Shown here in pieces: positions 1 to 6,262 of a DNA stretch of 7,362 nucleotides (positions are counted from its first letter, which is position 1; each line of letters opens with the position of its first letter). Under the pieces are notes generated by a model that searched no databases, was not told where the DNA came from, and saw only the letters and a list, made by a program, of their open reading frames with translations. This stretch comes from Prolixibacteraceae bacterium (GTDB lineage Bacteria > Bacteroidota > Bacteroidia > Bacteroidales > Prolixibacteraceae): contig JAGYOI010000060.1 in NCBI GenBank assembly GCA_018399395.1, positions 1 to 7,362 of the forward strand. The letters run 5' to 3'. The translations under genes were made by a program, and so were the position numbers.

Positions 1-84
1 AGAAATTTGTTTACTGAACTGGGTGTATTGGCCGACCATTGCTATCACTCGCTTAAGTATATCGATGAACTAAATGCATCATAG
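1..84 (+). CDS. C-terminal end of an unidentified protein (partial)
   Basis: The first frame of the + strand is open from the window edge to a TAG at 82-84, giving the last 27 residues of a protein (RNLFTELGVLADHCYHSLKY, then IDELNAS). The segment looks like one amphipathic helix and has a protein-like composition. It is the only + strand gene and converges on the DUF4249 gene, with 39 bp between the two stops, which is a normal arrangement for real gene ends. The ELxxLADHC pattern loosely recalls PhoU-like helical domains that end some Na/phosphate cotransporters and phosphate regulators, but 27 residues cannot establish this. No hairpin terminator is visible between the convergent stops. 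Confidence 0.55.
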   Translation, partial: RNLFTELGVLADHCYHSLKYIDELNAS

Positions 85-123
85 ATCATGCTACCAGTCA
101 TCATAAAGTCCATACCCGAAAGC

Positions 124-930
124 TTATTCCAGTTCACCTGCAACATCTGGTACAACAAGCGTGTCATAATCGACATAATACGATACCAAATGCCCCATCA
201 CACCGGGAGGCATATTTGAAACCGGGTTGCCGGGGGCAATGGAGTTGAATGAACCATTTGCATTATCACTTAATGTAGAGTAGAAATCATAAGTATCTTT
301 AGTAAGATGCCTCAATTCCACAATTACCGTATCACCAACTGCGAAATTACGGTAATACACAGGCATCGAAATAACATCATTCTTACCAAAAGAATCATCA
401 ACAAGGTAGTATTCAACCAGCTTTGGTGCGCCCAATTCACGAACAAATAAACGGAAATAATTATCAACATTTACCGGATCTTCAACTTCAACAAACGCAT
501 TCAAACTATCGGCACCCCAAAAAGGGCTTGGTACAAATTGTACATTTTTTATTTCAACCTTATCTGGCATTATGGTTTTAACCGAAATATCAACTTCATC
601 GACATTGATATCAAGCCTGTATTTTTCACCCGGCACAACACCCCACGAGTCAGAAAGAAAAACCCCGTTTTCATTAATTTTTAATTGTTCAGCGTTTCCA
701 GCTTCGTCGGAAATCATTACAGTTGCATCGCCTGTACGTGTATATTCCGGCTCACTGTAGAAGTCCTGACTATACGAAAGTGAAACTTTTAATGCATGAT
801 ATTCGTTGCTCAATATTGCTTCAACAACTAAAAGGTGATCAGTCTCTTGCAGGTCGAGCACAACCTCTTCCTCACACGAAAAAAGTATAAGAGAAACACC
901 AAACCCTATAAGTATTTTTATCCAAGTCAT
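124..930 (-). CDS. DUF4249 family lipoprotein, partner of the adjacent TonB-dependent receptor
   Basis: This 268-aa protein starts with ATG and has a short lipoprotein signal: K5, a hydrophobic stretch at 6-17, and a lipobox-like LFSC whose cysteine is C19. C19 is followed directly by E20-E22. In Bacteroidota an acidic run after the lipidated Cys is the known type of lipoprotein export signal, so placement on the outer face of the outer membrane is inferred. The opening of the mature chain (CEEEVVLDLQETDHLLVVEA) and the beta-rich remainder match DUF4249, a family of about this length whose genes characteristically sit next to TonB-dependent receptors. It begins 5 bp after the receptor stop, so the two are almost certainly cotranscribed and probably act as one surface complex. 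The substrate is unknown; this is not a SusD protein. Family assignment is from recall of the pattern. Confidence 0.88.
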   Translation of the reverse strand: MTWIKILIGFGVSLILFSCEEEVVLDLQETDHLLVVEAILSNEYHALKVSLSYSQDFYSEPEYTRTGDATVMISDEAGNAEQLKINENGVFLSDSWGVVPGEKYRLDINVDEVDISVKTIMPDKVEIKNVQFVPSPFWGADSLNAFVEVEDPVNVDNYFRLFVRELGAPKLVEYYLVDDSFGKNDVISMPVYYRNFAVGDTVIVELRHLTKDTYDFYSTLSDNANGSFNSIAPGNPVSNMPPGVMGHLVSYYVDYDTLVVPDVAGELE

Positions 931-935
931 GATCG

Positions 936-3248
936 TTAAAATTTAAAGCTCCAACTCACCGACGGAATCGCCGAAAACAAATAAATCATTGTTGTTTTAG
1001 TTTGGGCAGGGTTATCGTCATCCTGACCAAAAATATAGCTGTACGGATTTTTACGGGCATAAGCATTATACACCGAGAAATTCAGCTCGGAGCGGGTACG
1101 TTCCGATTTTGAAAGCAACCAGATTGCCCCAAGGTCAAGGCGGTGATAATCGGGCATGCGATAACCGTTTCGCCCGGTATAAAGATTTGCTATTGTGCCG
1201 TCGATAAAATATTTTCCGGCCGGCAAAGTAACTGCTGTGCCGGTATTGTAAACCCAACTCCCCGACAGTGTCCATAATGGCGAAAGCTTGTAAATAGCAA
1301 CAATTGACACATCGTGCAAACGGTCCTGCCGGGCAGGGTACCACTGGTTATTATTAATTCCTTCAATTTGCTTTTCAGAACGTGACAATGTGTAAGAAAC
1401 CCACCCTGTAAAATCACCAGTTGCTTTCTCAAATAAAAACTCTATCCCGTAAGCACGTCCTTTGCCATATAAAAGTTCAGCCTCAGCCATTTCATTAAGT
1501 AATAAATCGGCACCTGTTTTATAATCAATTTGGTTCTGCATATTTTTGAAATAGGTTTCAACCGACATTTCATAAGCATTGTCCTTAAGATTACGAAAGA
1601 AACCCACACTAACCTGGTCGGCCACCTGTGGCTTAATATTCAAGCTGCTTGGCGTCCAAAAATCGACAGGCGTCCCGGCTGATGAATTTTGTAACAGGTG
1701 TATATTTTGTGTCATCCGGTTATACCCCATTTTCACACTGCTTTTTTCGTTAAAAATATAAGTGGCACTTAACCTCGGCTCAAAATCAAAATATCTACTG
1801 TAAAGCTCACCACTTTGATGATATACCGAATCAAGCACATTACCCTCACGATCAAATTCATACTCGAGCCCCTCGCCATATCGGTAAAAATATGAAGGCC
1901 GCACCCCATAATGCAACGAAAAATGTTCACCAATATTAAGTTCATGCGAAAAAAAAGCAGCCATTTCGGTTCCGTGCTTCTCAGGCACATCAATTACTTG
2001 CGCTTCGTTTTGCAACGATACCGTTTCGAGGTTGCCGGGTTTAAATTTGTAATCGTTCGCTTCAAAACCAAAATGAAAAGTATGATTGGAATTCGCGTAG
2101 TATGTAAATTTCTGCTTTAAGGTATTTCCAACCAAGCCAGCTTTTAAATCGAATGCAAAATCAAAATCAGCTTTTGTTTTATAATCGTAATCGTTAAATA
2201 TTAACGAAGTGCTGCTAAAAAGTTTTGACGAAAAAACGTGGGCATATCGCAATGTTGCCACTTTATTGCCCCAATCAAATCCAAACATGTTAGTCTTTAG
2301 TGCATCGCGGCCTAAATACCCTGAAATATACAGCCGGTCGCGTTCGCCCAGCTCAATATGTGTCTTCAGGTTCAGGTCGTAAAAATATAGCTTGCTGCTA
2401 TTCAATGCCTCATCATTTGACAGCTTAAGAAACAAATCGGCATAGGTACGACGCCCTGACACGAGAAACGAACTTCCGTTTTCACCTAAAGGCCCCTCCA
2501 GTGTAAGCCTGCTCGATATAAGTCCAATTCCCCCACTGGCAGCAAACCGCTCCGAGTTGCCTTCGCGCATATTCACATCAAGCACCGATGAAGTACGCCC
2601 CCCATATTGTGCCGGCACTCCTCCCTTGTAAAGTTTCACATTACTAATGGCGTCGGAATTAAACACCGAAAAAAAGCCCAGCAAATGCGAAGGGTTAAAC
2701 ACAGGCGCATTGTCAAGCAAAACAAGATTCTGATCGGCCTGGCCTCCACGCACAAAGAATCCCGAACTACCTTCGCCGGCAGAATTAACACCCGGCATCA
2801 ACTGGATGGTTTTCAAAATATCCTGTTCACCAAAAATTACCGGAATAGCCTTTACAACTTTAGGATCGAGCTTCACGGTACCCATCTCGGCACTTGTAAT
2901 ATTTTGATTCAAAGCCTCGGTACGAACAACCACTTCCTGAATTTCCTTGCTGGCAGGTTTTAAAGCAACATTATATTTTTTTTCACTTTTGACATTAATC
3001 ACGACCTGCTCCGTTGCAAAACCTAAATAAGAAAACGTAACGGTATATTCACCGGGCAGCATACTCACTGAATAAAAGCCATAGGTATTACTGGCAGCAC
3101 CCCGCTTAAGCTCTTCTAAATAGATGGTTGCCCCAATTAAATCCTCGCCGGTTTCAGCATTGGTAATACGGCCCGACATTGTCACTCTTTCCTGTGCATA
3201 CAAGGTCGATCCTAAAAATAAAAACAGTATGGGAAGTATATATCGCAA
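936..3248 (-). CDS. TonB-dependent outer-membrane receptor with N-terminal carboxypeptidase-like domain (DUF4249-paired type)
   Basis: This 770-aa outer-membrane active transporter has a signal peptide at 1-18 (cleavage near LYA-QE), a carboxypeptidase-D-like regulatory domain at about 22-98 (SGRITNAETGEDLIGATIYL, then YGFYSV), a TonB-box-like EVVVRT at 105-110, a plug at about 118-228 (FFVRGGQADQNLVLLDNAPV, then KGGVPAQYGGRTSSVLDV), and a beta-barrel ending in the aromatic C-terminus WSFKF expected for BAM assembly. The start is TTG: an in-frame TAA lies one codon upstream (TAA-AAA-TTG), and the next in-frame ATG (residue 24) would remove the signal peptide. It is followed 5 bp later by the DUF4249 lipoprotein gene, an arrangement known in Bacteroidota. 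The cargo is unknown; no metal-rich loop is seen, unlike in the neighbouring receptor. It probably has its own promoter at 3270-3303. Confidence 0.93.
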   Translation of the reverse strand: MRYILPILFLFLGSTLYAQERVTMSGRITNAETGEDLIGATIYLEELKRGAASNTYGFYSVSMLPGEYTVTFSYLGFATEQVVINVKSEKKYNVALKPASKEIQEVVVRTEALNQNITSAEMGTVKLDPKVVKAIPVIFGEQDILKTIQLMPGVNSAGEGSSGFFVRGGQADQNLVLLDNAPVFNPSHLLGFFSVFNSDAISNVKLYKGGVPAQYGGRTSSVLDVNMREGNSERFAASGGIGLISSRLTLEGPLGENGSSFLVSGRRTYADLFLKLSNDEALNSSKLYFYDLNLKTHIELGERDRLYISGYLGRDALKTNMFGFDWGNKVATLRYAHVFSSKLFSSTSLIFNDYDYKTKADFDFAFDLKAGLVGNTLKQKFTYYANSNHTFHFGFEANDYKFKPGNLETVSLQNEAQVIDVPEKHGTEMAAFFSHELNIGEHFSLHYGVRPSYFYRYGEGLEYEFDREGNVLDSVYHQSGELYSRYFDFEPRLSATYIFNEKSSVKMGYNRMTQNIHLLQNSSAGTPVDFWTPSSLNIKPQVADQVSVGFFRNLKDNAYEMSVETYFKNMQNQIDYKTGADLLLNEMAEAELLYGKGRAYGIEFLFEKATGDFTGWVSYTLSRSEKQIEGINNNQWYPARQDRLHDVSIVAIYKLSPLWTLSGSWVYNTGTAVTLPAGKYFIDGTIANLYTGRNGYRMPDYHRLDLGAIWLLSKSERTRSELNFSVYNAYARKNPYSYIFGQDDDNPAQTKTTMIYLFSAIPSVSWSFKF

Positions 3249-3269
3249 TTTTTAGCTTGTTTAAAAATG

Positions 3270-3303
3270 TAAAGATAAAATATAGACAAACCAAAACACA
3301 AAA
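3270..3303 (-). promoter_or_regulatory. Candidate Bacteroidota-type promoter for the receptor/DUF4249 pair
   Basis: Reading the - strand, TTTTG (3299-3303) is followed after 21 bases by TATCTTTA (3270-3277). This resembles the Bacteroidota consensus of TTTG at -33 and TAnnTTTG at -7, with one mismatch in the -7 box. Transcription would begin a few bases further on, giving a very short A/T-rich leader before the TTG start at 3248. It lies in the 148-bp gap between the two receptor genes. That gap also has a T9 run at 3366-3374 on the - strand but no convincing stem before it, so termination after the upstream receptor gene is uncertain. Confidence 0.5.
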
Positions 3304-3396
3304 GGTTGTCATAAATGACTCCTTTTTTAAAACGATAAACACCCCCAACTGCTTATGTCGCCTTAAAAAAAAATCAAACCAACACCATCAGCCATT

Positions 3397-5649
3397 TTAA
3401 AATATCCATTTTAAGCGTAATGCAATATTACGACCCGGATTATAATAACCAACACCTTTGAGTGTCGAAAGATGGTCGATATACTTCTTATCAAGCAAAT
3501 TCCGGACATTTAGCGATAAATTCATTTTGTTAGCTGCAAATTTAAAAGTTGTTCCGGCTGATGCATGAAGCAGAAACCAATCCGGTGTTACGGTTTCAAA
3601 TTGCGATGGCCTCCGTTGTTCTAATGCATGGACAAAATTTACAGATAAGTATAAACGGGAAAAAACCCCCAATTGCCTGCGCATGATCTTAATACCCCCG
3701 TTTATTTTATCGTGCGGAATAAATGGCAAGTATTGCCCATCAGAAAGTAAGCCACGAACCAGTGACACCTGGCTGTTTAGTTCAAGCCATTTAAGTGGCT
3801 GATATTTCAATGTAGCCTCGCCCCCAAATAAGCTGGCATTATGCTGTGAATACAGGTAAACCGGCAACTCTTCTTTGTAAATACCAGTTGGCGACAAATA
3901 GATATAATTGTAAACGCGGTTGTAAAACCCGGCAATATCAACCGAAAGCGACTTCGAGTGATAATGACCGCTTACATCAGCCTCGTAATTTCGCTGTGAA
4001 GTCAGATCAGCATCGCCCATCTCGTACCGGGAGCCATGAACACCATCTTGGGTGAGCTCGGCAACATTGGGAGGGCGAAAAGCAGTGGCAATATTAGCGC
4101 GAAACAACAAATGGTGGTTAATTTCCCAGGTAGCCCCCAACGAAAAGCTCCCATTATAAAAAGTATAATCCTGCGCCAAAATTTCTTCTGCATGTTCTTC
4201 TTCATGCTCATCCGGTTCTTCATCATGCTCATCATGACTATGAACAGCTTTTTCCTGCTCCGGAATATACAAGTAGCTATAGTCGTAACGTGCACCGGCC
4301 TGCAAACTCAAACGCTCAAAAAAACGGTGCTGATAAAGCCCCATTACCGCTAATGATCGCCTGCTATAGTCGGGAAGAACTTTCACTTTACCATCATAGT
4401 TGTTGTTATCATTCATGTTGGCCTGCATGCCCAGAATAATATCATTCACATCAGACGAAGGCAGCCAGGTTTTCAGGTCGAGCCCCCAACTACTTAAAGC
4501 CATATCAACCGACTTCAATCCGGTAGCATTTACAATCCGGTGGTTTTTACTCCACGACAAATTAGCGTTAACCTTATAATCATTCAAATAGAAGGTGTTT
4601 TTCGATAATACCGTATGATTTGTTAAATCCTGATACCAAACGTCCGGTACATATCCGTTTTTATTAACCAGTGGAGCCGATGCTGCGTTTGTCATCCCCG
4701 GCATTAAATGACTATAATCGTAGCTCAACTTAAAAAAACCAAGATGGTTATTGTGTCCCAGAAAGGCTTTGGCTGATTGTTGGCTGAACCTTGAATTCGG
4801 CACCAACCTGCCGCTTCCATCCATATAATCACGATGGCTTTTCATACTCCCCCTAATTCCCCAGGATAAATTGTTAGTGCTTTGCTTCACGCCCGCATTT
4901 AGCTGACCACCATCACTAACCGTATGACCAACTACCGACACATCACCATCAACATCGCCTACCGGTGCAGGGTGTTCAGGTAACAGGTTTATTAGGCCGC
5001 CAATGGCATCGGAACCATATAATAATGAAGCCGGCCCTTTGATAACCTCTACACGGTCAATGCCCGTTTCATCAATTACATAAGGATGATCCTCAGAGAA
5101 TTGATAATTCTCCATTTTTACACCATTGTTCAGGAACAGTATATTTGAATTTGACAAGCCCCGGATCACCGGCTTGCCAATACCATTGCCCTTACTAATT
5201 ACATCAACTCCCGGGATAGCAGTAAGCGACTCGGCGAACGAGGAAACACCCGACGACTCAATATTTTCGAGGTTTACCGCTTCAATTTTCACGGCATTCT
5301 CATGCTGCGACGCAAAGTTGGATGCTGTTACCACAACCTCGGGCGCTTCAATCAAAGAAGGCTCCAGTCCAACCGACAATTCACTTTTGGCGTCGATACG
5401 TACGATACGCGTTTCGTAACCAAGGAACGAAATTTCGGCCCTGTATGATTTATCAGGAAGATCATGAAAAACAAAAACCCCGTTTTCATCACTTACAATT
5501 CCACGTTCGAGCTCGTGAATATAAAGGGTAGCCCCCGTAAGCGGTTTATTTGTGTTTTTATCGTACACATAACCTTCAACCGAACGGAGGGCAAAGGCAT
5601 AGCATACCATGCTGAATATCAATATCAGCGACAATATCGTTTTACGCAT
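3397..5649 (-). CDS. TonB-dependent receptor, ZnuD-like, probable zinc or other divalent-metal importer
   Basis: This 750-aa outer-membrane receptor has an ATG start after an A-rich leader. In order it has a signal peptide at 1-20 (cleavage near AFA-LR), a carboxypeptidase-like regulatory domain at about 22-97 (YVYDKNTNKPLTGATLYIHE), a TonB box EVVVTA at 104-109, a plug at about 118-226 (KPVIRGLSNSNILFLNNGVK, then VEVIKGPASLLYGSDAIGGL), and a barrel ending LRLKWIF. Three features suggest metal transport. The plug has SEDHPY (185-190), placing D187-H188 where ZnuD has its DFSPDH-like zinc-binding segment. Residues 470-489 form a loop with 5 His and 12 Asp/Glu. Residues 533-549 (TQDGVHGSRYEMGDADL) resemble the conserved barrel segment of that family. 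The upstream His/Cys-rich gene fits a metal module. Zinc is favoured from family knowledge, but copper, cobalt or nickel cannot be excluded. The receptor call is firm; the substrate is inferred. Confidence 0.9.
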   Translation of the reverse strand: MRKTILSLILIFSMVCYAFALRSVEGYVYDKNTNKPLTGATLYIHELERGIVSDENGVFVFHDLPDKSYRAEISFLGYETRIVRIDAKSELSVGLEPSLIEAPEVVVTASNFASQHENAVKIEAVNLENIESSGVSSFAESLTAIPGVDVISKGNGIGKPVIRGLSNSNILFLNNGVKMENYQFSEDHPYVIDETGIDRVEVIKGPASLLYGSDAIGGLINLLPEHPAPVGDVDGDVSVVGHTVSDGGQLNAGVKQSTNNLSWGIRGSMKSHRDYMDGSGRLVPNSRFSQQSAKAFLGHNNHLGFFKLSYDYSHLMPGMTNAASAPLVNKNGYVPDVWYQDLTNHTVLSKNTFYLNDYKVNANLSWSKNHRIVNATGLKSVDMALSSWGLDLKTWLPSSDVNDIILGMQANMNDNNNYDGKVKVLPDYSRRSLAVMGLYQHRFFERLSLQAGARYDYSYLYIPEQEKAVHSHDEHDEEPDEHEEEHAEEILAQDYTFYNGSFSLGATWEINHHLLFRANIATAFRPPNVAELTQDGVHGSRYEMGDADLTSQRNYEADVSGHYHSKSLSVDIAGFYNRVYNYIYLSPTGIYKEELPVYLYSQHNASLFGGEATLKYQPLKWLELNSQVSLVRGLLSDGQYLPFIPHDKINGGIKIMRRQLGVFSRLYLSVNFVHALEQRRPSQFETVTPDWFLLHASAGTTFKFAANKMNLSLNVRNLLDKKYIDHLSTLKGVGYYNPGRNIALRLKWIF

Positions 5650-5667
5650 TTTCTTATTTTGGAAAAT

Positions 5668-5698
5668 TAAAATTATAGCAATCAGAACGCACTACGAA
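5668..5698 (-). promoter_or_regulatory. Weak candidate promoter for the ZnuD-like receptor
   Basis: On the - strand, TTCG (5695-5698) and TAATTTTA (5668-5675) are separated by 19 bases, close to the TTTG / TAnnTTTG pattern with one mismatch in each box. The receptor ATG lies 18 bp downstream of the -7 box. Such motifs arise easily in AT-rich DNA. Cotranscription with the small gene upstream remains an alternative. Confidence 0.3.
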
Positions 5699-5765
5699 GA
5701 TTAATGAGACCTTACGTCAACATCACTCCCTGCAATCATGCTGAAAGCCAAAAAACTCACAAATT

Positions 5766-5798
5766 GTTGGTTTAGAATTATCAGACAACTAAACCAAC
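5766..5798. repeat. Perfect 10-bp inverted repeat between the small gene and the receptor
   Basis: GTTGGTTTAG (5766-5775) and CTAAACCAAC (5789-5798) are exact reverse complements around a 13-base spacer. On the + strand the second arm runs directly into T7 (5799-5805), a terminator-like layout, but no + strand gene precedes it. On the - strand it lies 5 bases after the stop codon of the small gene, with A's before it and a looser U-rich stretch (AATTTGTGAGTTTTTT) after it. It could be a partial terminator or attenuator, an mRNA 3'-end stabiliser, or a protein-binding dyad. The repeat itself is certain; its role is not. Confidence 0.6.
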
Positions 5799-5803
5799 TT
5801 TTT

Positions 5804-6187
5804 TTAAGAAATGCAAACCGGAGGTGCACGTGGAGCATTGTCGCCACAAATGTCAGGATAAGACAAACGGTTTTCAATCCGAAAGAAAAGTATTGTCCGG
5901 TAAAGATCAATACCCCCATTAATGATATTCAAATTTTTTATTGCAGCCGGAAATTCAAAGTCAGCGATTGGACAATGCTCAGCGGAAACAGCAAATGAAA
6001 TATTTTCTTCACCCCCGGGAGCCGGGTAACTTACTTCACAACAATGCTCGTTATTATTAACATGATGATGACTATCGAGATGGTGGGTTAAAACATGTAG
6101 AAATGAAAAAAGTGCAGGATACAACAATAACACCGAAAGCATCAGTGTATAATACGATTTTATTATCCCTCCGTTCTTTAGCTTCAC
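5804..6187 (-). CDS. Small exported/membrane-anchored His- and Cys-rich protein, putative metal-handling partner of the receptor
   Basis: This 127-aa protein starts with GTG. The in-frame stop upstream is only seven codons away and no ATG lies between. An internal ATG (M16) would discard the basic residues K2, K4 and K10 that precede the hydrophobic segment 15-33, which reads as a signal peptide or anchor. Immediately after it lies a dense set of likely metal ligands: H31, H35, H36, H40-H42, H48, C49 and C50, then an EHCP motif at 70-73, and further C114 and C125. The C-terminus has PRAPP (119-123). From memory, Bacteroidota have many small proteins upstream of metal-type TonB-dependent receptors with an N-terminal anchor, a His-rich stretch, CPxC and a terminal RAPP or RGPP, resembling DUF2946-type proteins. 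Here the second Cys of CPxC is Ala (CPIA). It lies 154 bp upstream of the ZnuD-like receptor on the same strand. A role in metal sensing, buffering or delivery is inferred; no enzymatic motif is visible. Confidence 0.72.
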   Translation of the reverse strand: MKLKNGGIIKSYYTLMLSVLLLYPALFSFLHVLTHHLDSHHHVNNNEHCCEVSYPAPGGEENISFAVSAEHCPIADFEFPAAIKNLNIINGGIDLYRTILFFRIENRLSYPDICGDNAPRAPPVCIS

Positions 6188-6214
6188 TTTATAACAATTA
6201 CATGCTCATACCAA

Positions 6215-6244
6215 CAAAAAACCTGCACAAATGTTGATGCAGGT
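6215..6244 (-). terminator. Rho-independent terminator of the homoserine dehydrogenase gene
   Basis: On the - strand ACCTGCA (6238-6244) pairs with TGCAGGT (6221-6227). The loop can add CAA/TTG pairs around a CAT loop with one bulged base, giving about 10 bp in total. The stem runs straight into a U tract (the A run at 6216-6221 on the + strand). It begins 18 bp after the homoserine dehydrogenase stop codon. The + strand side has no T run, so it acts in one direction. Only 27 bp separate it from the GTG of the small gene. Confidence 0.85.
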
Positions 6245-6262
6245 CTGAGATATTACTTCAAT

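Noticed and set aside
85..123. Bidirectional terminator between the convergent genes at the left edge
   Set aside because: No inverted repeat of useful length and no T run is present in the 39-bp gap.
2607..2963. 118-codon open frame on the + strand within the second receptor gene
   Set aside because: It is antisense to the conserved plug region of a well-supported gene, its translation has no recognisable fold or motif, and nothing suggests a promoter for it.
3355..3396. T9 run after the ZnuD-like receptor stop as an intrinsic terminator
   Set aside because: No GC-rich inverted repeat precedes it on the - strand; the bases before it (GGCTGATGGTGTTGG) do not fold into a stem.
4002..4353. 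Frames on both strands over the His-rich loop region, including Met/Phe-rich translations
   Set aside because: They are by-products of the repetitive GAT/GAA/CAT codons encoding the loop in the receptor frame.
5588..5649. Possible lipobox at Cys16 of the ZnuD-like receptor signal peptide
   Set aside because: The context SMVC-YAFA lacks the small residues expected before a lipidated Cys, and a normal signal peptidase I site (AFA-LR) follows.
5650..5803. Zur or Fur operator upstream of the ZnuD-like receptor
   Set aside because: Only isolated AT-rich half-site-like strings such as TGATAATT are present; no properly spaced palindrome was found, and the 10-13-10 repeat has the wrong geometry.
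5701..5919. Hydrophobic 72-codon - strand frame overlapping the end of the small gene and the gap before the receptor
   Set aside because: It overlaps the better-supported frame that carries the EHCP and PRAPP motifs, and its hydrophobicity is explained by the T-rich strand.
5738..5998. 86-codon + strand frame crossing the inverted repeat and the 3' part of the small gene
   Set aside because: It is antisense to the small His/Cys-rich gene, its composition is not protein-like, and the inverted repeat with T7 would fall inside it.
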